DNA of 59,487 nt from CAZEDU01 sp964511185 (lineage in GTDB: Bacteria; Myxococcota; Myxococcia; Myxococcales; Myxococcaceae): the NCBI GenBank assembly GCA_964511185.1, contig CAZEDU010000013.1:1-59487 (forward strand), in the 5' to 3' direction. The notes below the pieces were generated by a model. That model ran no database searches. It worked only from the letters and a program-made list of their open reading frames with translations, and was not told where the DNA came from. The translations under genes and the position numbers were made by a program. Below, piece after piece: positions 53,797 to 59,487 of the stretch; within the stretch, counting starts at the first letter, position 1; every line of letters begins with the position of its first letter.

Positions 53797-55035
53797 GTGC
53801 GAATTCTGCTGGTGATGCCGCCTTCGTTTGAGAGAGGCAGGCTTGGGCTCGAGAACACCATCTGGCTCAGTGAGCCGGTCGCGCTCACGTCGGTCGCCGG
53901 GGCAGTCTCAGAGCACGAAGTCGAGATTCTCGACATGCGCCTCGAGGCCGAAGACGCCCTGGCGCTCGCGTTGACGCGCTTCGAGCCCGACGTCGTCGGC
54001 ACCACCAGCATGACCACCGACGCCTACCAGGCCAAGGCGGTGCTCCGAATGGCGCGCGCGATTCGGCCACAAGCGCTCACCGTCGTCGGCGGCCACCACC
54101 CCACGCTGACGCCCGAAGAGTTCGATGAGCCGTACATCGACGTCGTGGTTCAAGGCGAAGGCGAAGAAACATTCCGCGAGCTGGTCGAAGCGTGGGAACG
54201 CCAGAAGGACAAAGACGACCGCACCTTTGCTGGCCTGAACGGAACGCGCTTTCGCGGGCCGCGGGGGCTTCGCATCGGAAACCCCAAGCGCGCGCAGGTG
54301 CGCAATCTCGACACGCTGCCACCGCCGAACCGGTCGCTGATTCGAAAATACCGGGGTCGCTACTTCTTCGCCGCGGCGAAAGACCTCGCGAGCATCTTCA
54401 CCAGCCGCGGCTGTTCGTTCGACTGCAACTTCTGCGCGATTTGGGAGTTCTACGAGCGGCGCACCCGCTTTCTCTCGGTCAAGTGCATCGCCGACCGAAT
54501 GGTCGCGTGTGACGAGCCCTTCATCTTTCTGCTCGACGACAACTTCCTCACCGACAAGAAGCGACTCATCGAGCTGTGCGACGAAATCGAATCGCGCGGC
54601 ATCAAGAAATATTGGTTCACCCAAGGGCGTGCCGACTTCGTCGCCGAAAACCCCGAGCTGATGGCGCGCCTGGCGCGCAACGGCCTCGTCGGTTTGCTCT
54701 CGGGCTTCGAGTCGAACGACGACGACTCCTTGGCGGCGCTTCGCAAGAAGACGACGTGGGATCAGAACGTGCGCGCGAATCGCGTACTGCGCGAGAACGG
54801 AATCTGGTCGACCGGCATTTTCATGGTTCGCCCCGACTGGACGGGAGAACAATTCGACCGGCTCTACGAGTACATCAACACGCTGGAGATCGGCATTCCG
54901 CTGGTGACGATCCTCACGCCTCTGCCTGGCACGCAGCTCCACAAGGCGTACCCACCGACGCACGCCACACGTCGACATCGGGGTCGACACGCCCGAAGAC
55001 GTCGCGCGTGCCGAAGCACTGCTCCAGCCGCGTGA
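53797..55035 (+). CDS. B12-binding-type radical SAM protein, 3' end replaced
   Basis: This is about 412 codons from a GTG start (GGGAG seven bases upstream). The N-terminal cobalamin-binding-like domain (about 1-130) has VRILLVMPP and VVGGHHPTLTPEEFDEPYID. The radical SAM core carries C-x3-C-x2-C in TSRGCSFDCNFCAIWEFYER, plus FIFLLDDNFLTDKKRLIELC. It proceeds normally to TILTPLPGTQLHKAY (about residue 383). Usual family members continue for 60-100 residues with a helical domain. Here the sequence instead turns into Arg-rich out-of-frame text and stops at 55033-55035. In another frame that text encodes a kdsB-like C-terminus. So the gene is truncated by a deletion or by a false join in the assembly. 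The substrate is unknown. Confidence 0.8.
   Translation: MRILLVMPPSFERGRLGLENTIWLSEPVALTSVAGAVSEHEVEILDMRLEAEDALALALTRFEPDVVGTTSMTTDAYQAKAVLRMARAIRPQALTVVGGHHPTLTPEEFDEPYIDVVVQGEGEETFRELVEAWERQKDKDDRTFAGLNGTRFRGPRGLRIGNPKRAQVRNLDTLPPPNRSLIRKYRGRYFFAAAKDLASIFTSRGCSFDCNFCAIWEFYERRTRFLSVKCIADRMVACDEPFIFLLDDNFLTDKKRLIELCDEIESRGIKKYWFTQGRADFVAENPELMARLARNGLVGLLSGFESNDDDSLAALRKKTTWDQNVRANRVLRENGIWSTGIFMVRPDWTGEQFDRLYEYINTLEIGIPLVTILTPLPGTQLHKAYPPTHATRRHRGRHARRRRACRSTAPAA
54968..55032 (+). pseudogene. C-terminal fragment of a kdsB-like cytidylyltransferase
   Basis: In the +1 frame relative to the radical SAM gene, this stretch encodes HVDIGVDTPEDVARAEALLQ. The GVDTPEDxxRAxALL pattern is the usual C-terminus of KdsB, the CMP-KDO synthetase of lipopolysaccharide synthesis. 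No upstream part of kdsB exists nearby, and the fragment lacks its own stop in frame (it runs on antisense to apt). It is a relic from a deletion or a chimeric join. Confidence 0.5.
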
Positions 55036-55039
55036 GCGC

Positions 55040-55573
55040 TCACTCAGCGTAGTGAATGAACGACGTCACGGTGTGACCGTTCAGCCGATCGCGGCCTTTC
55101 AAGAAGTCGAGCTCGACGACGAAGCCCAACCCGCGCACGTCGGCTTTCAGGCCTTGCGCCAACTCGAGACACGCCTTCGCGGTGCCGCCGGTCGCGAGCA
55201 AGTCGTCGACAATCAGCACGCGCTGGCCGGGCTGAATCGCGTCTTTGTGGATCTCGAGCGCGTCGCTTCCATACTCGAGCTGATACGTCACCTTCGCTCG
55301 CTCGGCAGGTAACTTTCCGGGCTTGCGCACCGGCACGAAGCCCGCGCCCAATCGATAGGCGAGCGCCGGCCCGAAGATGAAGCCGCGCGCCTCGATGCCG
55401 AGGACCAAATCGATTCGCTCGTTCGCGTAGGCCGATTGAAAGCCGTCAATCAGAGCCTTGAAACCGGCCGCGTTCTTCAGCAGCGTGGTGATGTCGTAGA
55501 AAACAATCCCGGGCTTGGGGAAATCCGGCACGGATCGAATCAGCGACTTGAGAGCGTTGGCGTTCACGCCCAC
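55040..55573 (-). CDS. apt: Adenine phosphoribosyltransferase
   Basis: This 177-residue enzyme converts adenine and PRPP into AMP. Family signatures are visible: VPDFPKPGIVFYDITTLLKN at the start, GIEARGFIFGPALAYRLGAG, the loop RKPGKLPAE, and the PRPP-binding VLIVDDLLATGGTAKACLEL (about 123-142). Length is typical. The start is one of two adjacent GTG codons (55573 or 55567). Adenine is a product of MTA phosphorylase, whose gene begins 24 bases away on the other strand, so the divergent pair forms a salvage unit. It converges on the broken radical SAM gene with four bases between stops. Confidence 0.95.
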   Translation of the reverse strand: MGVNANALKSLIRSVPDFPKPGIVFYDITTLLKNAAGFKALIDGFQSAYANERIDLVLGIEARGFIFGPALAYRLGAGFVPVRKPGKLPAERAKVTYQLEYGSDALEIHKDAIQPGQRVLIVDDLLATGGTAKACLELAQGLKADVRGLGFVVELDFLKGRDRLNGHTVTSFIHYAE

Positions 55574-55597
55574 AGACTACCGAAGGGACGAGGCTCG

Positions 55598-56467
55598 ATG
55601 GGACAACTCTTGGTGGGAATCATCGGCGGCTCGGGGTTGGGGCAGGCGCTCTCGGCGCTCGGTGAGGGAGAATCGGTTGAAGTCGAGACTCCGTTTGGCG
55701 CTCCGGCGGGGCCCATCGTTCGGACTGAAGTCGACGGCGTTCCCGTCGCGCTTCTCGCGCGCCACGGCCCGGGACATCGCTACAACCCAAGCCGGGTTCC
55801 GTATCGAGCGAACATCTTCGCGCTGAAGAAAATCGGCGTCACCCACCTGCTCGCGACCGGCGCGGTCGGCAGTCTGCGCGCGGAGATTGAACCCAGACAT
55901 CTCGCGCTGCCTGATCAGCTGATCGATCGAACCTTTCGTCGCGACGCGACCTTCTTCGACAACCTCGCCGTTCACGTCGAGCTCGCCTCGCCCTTCTGCC
56001 CCACCTTGCGAGCACAACTGCTGGAAGCCAGCCGCGCCGAAGCCGTCCGCGTTCACGAACGCGCCACGTACATCTGCATGGAAGGGCCCCAGTTCTCCAC
56101 CCGCGCCGAGAGCGAGCTCCATCGCTCGATGGGCGGCGACCTCATCGGCATGACGGCGCTGCCCGAGGCCAAGCTCGCGCGCGAAGCCTCGCTCTGTTAC
56201 GGCTTGGTCGCGCTGCCTACCGACTACGACTCGTGGCGACCACCCCGACCGGGCGTCACCCAAGAGGCGCTGCTCGAAGAGATCATCGGGAACCTAAAAG
56301 CCGCGACCCAGCAGGGGATCGACTTGATTCGCCGCGTGTTGCCGCTCATTCGAAGCGAGCGGAACTGCCACTGCGCCTCGGCGATGAAGCACGCGGTCTG
56401 GTCGGACCCCTCGACGATTTCACTCGAAGAGAAGAATCGTCTGCGTCCGCTGCTCGCTGACGGATAG
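55598..56467 (+). CDS. mtnP: S-methyl-5'-thioadenosine phosphorylase
   Basis: This 289-residue phosphorylase splits methylthioadenosine with phosphate into adenine and methylthioribose-1-phosphate. Motifs seen are IIGGSGLG at the start, ARHGPGHRYNPSRVPYRANI (phosphate and substrate site), LLATGAVGSLRAEIEPRHLA, the adenine-pocket region YICMEGPQFSTRAESELHRS, GGDLIGMTALPEAKLAREA, and LPTDYDSWR. These favour MTAP over purine nucleoside phosphorylase. The ATG at 55598 is preceded by GAAGGGACGAGG. mtnA and an aldolase lie just downstream on the other strand, and apt is divergent. Confidence 0.93.
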   Translation: MGQLLVGIIGGSGLGQALSALGEGESVEVETPFGAPAGPIVRTEVDGVPVALLARHGPGHRYNPSRVPYRANIFALKKIGVTHLLATGAVGSLRAEIEPRHLALPDQLIDRTFRRDATFFDNLAVHVELASPFCPTLRAQLLEASRAEAVRVHERATYICMEGPQFSTRAESELHRSMGGDLIGMTALPEAKLAREASLCYGLVALPTDYDSWRPPRPGVTQEALLEEIIGNLKAATQQGIDLIRRVLPLIRSERNCHCASAMKHAVWSDPSTISLEEKNRLRPLLADG

Positions 56468-56471
56468 GCGC

Positions 56472-57140
56472 CTAGGTCTGCTGTCGCTCACGCGGACGTT
56501 TCGCTTTCTGACCGTACGTCGCGAACCGCTCGAGCACGCGCGCCATCTCGACCTCGTCGAGGATGTACGGCTCGCCGACCTGCAACGCGCGCAGGTACTG
56601 AGCGCAGATGGTCTCGATCTCGACAGCGACTTTGAGCGCCTCGGCGAGGTTCTTTCCCAACGTGACGAGACCGTGGTTCGCGAGCAGACATGCTTTGCGA
56701 CTGGTCAGCGCTTCGAGCGCATTTCGCGAGAGCGCCTCGGTTCCAAACGTCGCGTACCGCGCGCAGCGCACGTCGCTGCCGCCGGCGAGCGCGATCATGT
56801 AGTGCACGGCGGGCAGGTCTTTGCGCAGACACGACAACGTGGTCGCGAACATCGAGTGCACGTGCAGCACAGCGTCGACGTCGGAGCGGGCGAGATAGAG
56901 ATCACGGTGAATGCGCCACTCGCTGGAGGGGGCGAGCTGGTGGAGCGACGAGCTGCCGTCCATGCGCATCTCGACCACGTCGTCGGGCCCCATCGTGTCG
57001 TAGGGCACTCCGGTGGGCGTGATGAGAAACCGCTCGCCGCTGCGCGCGCTCAGGTTGCCCGAGGTGCCTTGGTTGAGCCCCATCGGGTTGAGCTTCTGCG
57101 CGACGCTCACCAGCTCGCGACGAAGTTGATAGGCGCTCAC
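56472..57140 (-). CDS. Class II aldolase/MtnB-type enzyme of MTA salvage
   Basis: This 222-residue zinc enzyme of the class II aldolase/adducin family has GTSGNLSAR (phosphate site), SSEW at 72-75 with catalytic Glu 74, zinc His 93 and 95 in VLHVHSMFATTL, and His 156 in LLANHGLVTLG. Its GTG start overlaps the mtnA stop by four bases (GTGA), so it must act with MtnA. Two roles fit: MtnB, which dehydrates methylthioribulose-1-phosphate on the way to methionine, or the aldolase of the DHAP shunt, which cleaves the same sugar to methylthioacetaldehyde and DHAP. No mtnC, mtnD or mtnX/W is nearby, so the shunt reading is at least as likely. Sequence alone does not decide. Confidence 0.85.
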   Translation of the reverse strand: MSAYQLRRELVSVAQKLNPMGLNQGTSGNLSARSGERFLITPTGVPYDTMGPDDVVEMRMDGSSSLHQLAPSSEWRIHRDLYLARSDVDAVLHVHSMFATTLSCLRKDLPAVHYMIALAGGSDVRCARYATFGTEALSRNALEALTSRKACLLANHGLVTLGKNLAEALKVAVEIETICAQYLRALQVGEPYILDEVEMARVLERFATYGQKAKRPRERQQT

Positions 57141-58231
57141 GGCTTGCGCTCCGGAAAGAGCGCGAGCATCGACTCGCGGCTGGCGGCGCAGACGCCGCGC
57201 TCGGTGATGAGCCCGCTCACCAGCTCGGCCGGGGTCACGTCGAAGCCGAAGTTCAGCGCGGGCGTTTTTTCGGGCGCAATCTGAACTGACTCGTCCCGCC
57301 CGTCGGCGGTGCGGCCGCTTACCCAGGTCAGCTCGGTTCCCTCGCGCTCCTCGATGGGAATTTCTCGAAGTCCGTCGTTGAGCGACCAGTCGATGCTCGA
57401 GCTGGGCAGCGCGACGTAGAACGGCACATCGTTCGCCTTCGCCGCGAGCGCTTTCAAGTACGTCCCGATCTTGTTGCAGACATCGCCGCGCGCGGTGGTG
57501 CGGTCGCTGCCGACCAAGCACAGAGCGACTCGGCCGTGCTGCATCAGATGGCCGCCGACGTTGTCGGCGATCAGCGTGTGTGGAATGCCCGCTTCGGCGA
57601 GCTCCCAGGCGGTGAGCGAAGCGCCTTGGTTTCGCGGGCGCGTCTCGTCGACCCAGACGTGAAGCGGAATACCGTGCTCGTGGGCGAGATAGACCGGCGC
57701 CAGCGCAGTGCCCCAATCGACCGTCGCCAACCAGCCCGCGTTGCAGTGGGTGAGAACGTTCACCGGCTGCCCCTTCGCGCGAACGCTCGCGGCTTCGAGC
57801 AGCTTGAGCCCGTGCTCGGCGATGCGCCGGCATACCGCCACGTCATCGTCCGCCAGCTGCGCCGCCTTCGCATACGCTTGGATGACTCGTTCGCTCTGAG
57901 GCAGAGGAGAAAGCGTCGCGCGCATCTCATCGAGCGCCCACTTCAAATTGATCGCGGTGGGCCGAGTTCGAATGAGTCGCTCGACCGCGCGCTCGAGGGA
58001 CGCATCCGAAGCATCGGCCCGCATCGCCAGCGCGACGCCGTACGCCGCGGCCACGCCAATCAAAGGCGCGCCCCGCACCCACATCTGCGAAATCGCTGTC
58101 GCGACGGACTCGACGTCGGTCAACCGGGCGATGACCAACGCGTGCGGAAGCCGGCGCTGATCGATCACCTCGATCGACCAGCCGTCTTTCGCCACATGAA
58201 TCGTGCGCCGATGAGTGCCCGCGATCTTCAC
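57137..58231 (-). CDS. mtnA: Methylthioribose-1-phosphate isomerase
   Basis: This 364-residue member of the eIF2B-like isomerase family converts methylthioribose-1-phosphate to methylthioribulose-1-phosphate. The catalytic pair is present: Cys 163 in LTHCNAGWLAT and Asp 243 in VGSDRTTARGDVCNKIGTY. WVRGAPLIGVAAAYGVALA near residue 51 and FGFDVTPAELVSGLITERG near the end are also typical. GTG is the start. It overlaps the aldolase by four bases and, with the mtnP on the other strand, makes a continuous salvage route for the methylthioadenosine produced in polyamine and quorum-signal synthesis. Confidence 0.95.
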   Translation of the reverse strand: MKIAGTHRRTIHVAKDGWSIEVIDQRRLPHALVIARLTDVESVATAISQMWVRGAPLIGVAAAYGVALAMRADASDASLERAVERLIRTRPTAINLKWALDEMRATLSPLPQSERVIQAYAKAAQLADDDVAVCRRIAEHGLKLLEAASVRAKGQPVNVLTHCNAGWLATVDWGTALAPVYLAHEHGIPLHVWVDETRPRNQGASLTAWELAEAGIPHTLIADNVGGHLMQHGRVALCLVGSDRTTARGDVCNKIGTYLKALAAKANDVPFYVALPSSSIDWSLNDGLREIPIEEREGTELTWVSGRTADGRDESVQIAPEKTPALNFGFDVTPAELVSGLITERGVCAASRESMLALFPERKP

Positions 58232-58421
58232 GTTGTTTTCAGCTCTTACCGCCGATGCGCCAACAGGTGTCGATCATTTGTTGCGCCGCTCTTTCAAGAA
58301 TCACCTCGTTGCGAAGAGCCGCCGTGTCATCGCGGTACCGATCGCGCGCGCATGCTGCTCAAAGACGGGCGTTGAAGAGCCGCCGAGCGACTCGCTTCTC
58401 AAGGATAGATTGCGCGGCACA

Positions 58422-59222
58422 ATGAGTCTTAAGACGCGAGCTGTCGCCTCCCCCCTGGTCGTCTGCCTGCTTGGGCTGTCTACCTGCATCTCGGATGTCG
58501 CCGGCCCCCTGTCGCCGAAGGCGCGACCGGTCCTACGGGTCCGGCCGGCCCCGTAGGCCCACGCGGCGTCGAAGGCCCGCAAGGGCTCCCTGGTGCGCTC
58601 GGAGATCTCTACGTCTCGGTCGCCCCTGGCAGCACCGTAACGGTCGACGCCGGACTTCTGGTCGTCGCGGGGCCGCCCGGCGTCATTCCTCCGGGGACCG
58701 TCTGGGCGTTTGCCGGCAGCGTCGCTCCACCTGGCTGGCGCATCTGCGATGGCGCCGCGGTGTTGCGAGCAGACCAACCGGCGCTCTTCGCGGTGATCGG
58801 CACCACCTACGGCTCGACGACGTCGCAGGACTTTCTGTTGCCGAACCTACGCGGCCGAACGGTGATTGGCGCTGGCAACGCGACGGGCACCAACCGCGTG
58901 CTCGGCGAAAAAAATCGGCAGCGAGACCAAGACGCTCACCGCGGCGCAGATGCCGAGCCATTCTCACGCCGCGTCCCAAGCGAGCCACGCTCACTCCATC
59001 GTCGGCAACGTGTCAGGCAATGCGGTCGGTGGCGTGGTTGTCTCGGGCTGCATTGATTGTTCGCAGAGCGCGACGATTCAGTTCGCGGGCAGCGGTTACG
59101 AAGTCGCGAGCCCCAACACCAGCAGCGCCACCCCGGCAATCACCGTCGGGGCCACGGGGTCAGGTCAGGTGCACGACGCGATGCAGCCGTCGCTGGTGAT
59201 GAATCACATCATCAAGCTTTAA
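58422..59222 (+). pseudogene. Second collagen-like tail-collar lipoprotein, two frameshifts
   Basis: This copy shares its plan with the gene at 25.4-26.3 kb. The leader ends LLGLSTC, a short Gly-x-y run follows (ATGPTGPAGPVGPRGVEGPQ), then LGDLYVSVAPGSTVTVDAGL, then a collar domain (GTVWAFAGSVAPPGWRICDG, FLLPNLRGRTVIGAG) ending PSLVMNHIIKL. Two single-base changes break it: a C5 run at 58505-58509 where six C would keep frame, and an A7 run at 58908-58914 where six A would keep frame. Repairing both gives about 266 residues. Both lie in homopolymers, so base-calling error or slipped-strand switching are as likely as true decay. The 190 bases upstream (58232-58421) show no gene. Confidence 0.7.
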
Positions 59223-59415
59223 AACTGAACCGATACGCAGCACTGATACTGGTACTCACCGACCGGGAGCATTTGACCGGGGATTCGTTTGCCGAAAACG
59301 AAGCGCAGACTCTTGTGCGGCCCTTGATCCCGATGAATTGGGGCGGTTCTCGACCGCCTTTCGCCACGCCGTGACGAGCCACTTCGGGGTAGCGTTTCGG
59401 CGTCCGGGGGGGCGC

Positions 59416-59487
59416 ATGGTCCGTTTGTTCGTTGGCATCGTCGTGGCGGGCGTCGCCCTGCTCACCGGCTGCCAGTTTCAGAAAAAG
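59416..59487 (+). CDS. Lipoprotein, N-terminal 24 residues only
   Basis: An ATG preceded by a G-rich stretch opens a frame that runs to the window edge. The encoded MVRLFVGIVVAGVALLTGCQ has a perfect lipobox (LLTGC), so it is the start of a lipoprotein. Nothing can be said about function. The 193 bases before it (59223-59415) hold no convincing gene, only a small hairpin near 59342-59358. Confidence 0.6.
   Translation, partial: MVRLFVGIVVAGVALLTGCQFQKK

Noticed and set aside
59256..59465. Short minus-strand frame near the right edge
   Set aside because: It lacks the third-codon bias of real genes here and overlaps a plus-strand lipoprotein start with a clear lipobox.

Overview
The window is high-GC DNA with strong G/C third-codon bias, frequent GTG starts and many TPR, FHA, zinc-ribbon and lipoprotein genes. 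Together with a full gliding-motility locus in the order known from Myxococcus xanthus, this points to a gliding member of the Myxococcota. I cannot name the species. A run of ten Ns (31838-31847) shows that this is a draft assembly. No stretch longer than about 270 bases lacks a gene or relic.

Region 1 (1-13.2 kb) looks like a phosphate island. A TonB energiser set (tonB, exbB, two exbD) runs leftwards into a TonB-dependent receptor cut by the window edge. Diverging from it is a phosphate-selective-type porin, pstB and phoU. A Pho-box-like direct repeat sits between the two units. Next come a family-21 glycosyltransferase and a calcineurin-type phosphoesterase, a pairing that resembles the phospholipid-to-glycolipid replacement made under phosphate starvation. 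Divergent ppx (exopolyphosphatase) and ppk (polyphosphate kinase) follow.

Region 2 (13.2-25.4 kb) is mixed: an FHA protein, a TatT-like lipoprotein, a molybdopterin-binding protein next to a collapsed xdhC relic, an outer-membrane barrel, a c-type cytochrome lipoprotein, tRNA-Arg(CCG), a secreted protein, tRNA-Leu(TAA), a small lipoprotein, ffh, a RelA/SpoT-like protein, a YwqK-repeat protein and a Cys-rich lipoprotein.

Region 3 (25.4-50.9 kb, all minus strand) is the Glt/Agl G1 motility operon, read gltD-gltE-gltF-gltG-gltH-(RGG/TPR gene)-gltI-gltJ, followed 14 bases later by a collagen-like tail-collar lipoprotein. gltI alone is over 12 kb. GltD, E, F, G, H, I and J are known in M. xanthus as parts of the trans-envelope machine that couples the inner-membrane AglRQS motor to the cell surface. 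Three pairs of a GGGGAC(A/T)GTCCCC palindrome lie inside this operon, one within a reading frame.

Region 4 (51-59.5 kb) holds a triheme cytochrome, an ECF sigma factor with an NrsF-type anti-sigma factor, a B12-type radical SAM gene whose 3' end is replaced by a piece of a kdsB-like gene, and a purine/methylthioadenosine salvage set (apt, mtnP, a class II aldolase, mtnA). It ends with a second, twice-frameshifted collagen-like collar gene and the start of a lipoprotein gene.
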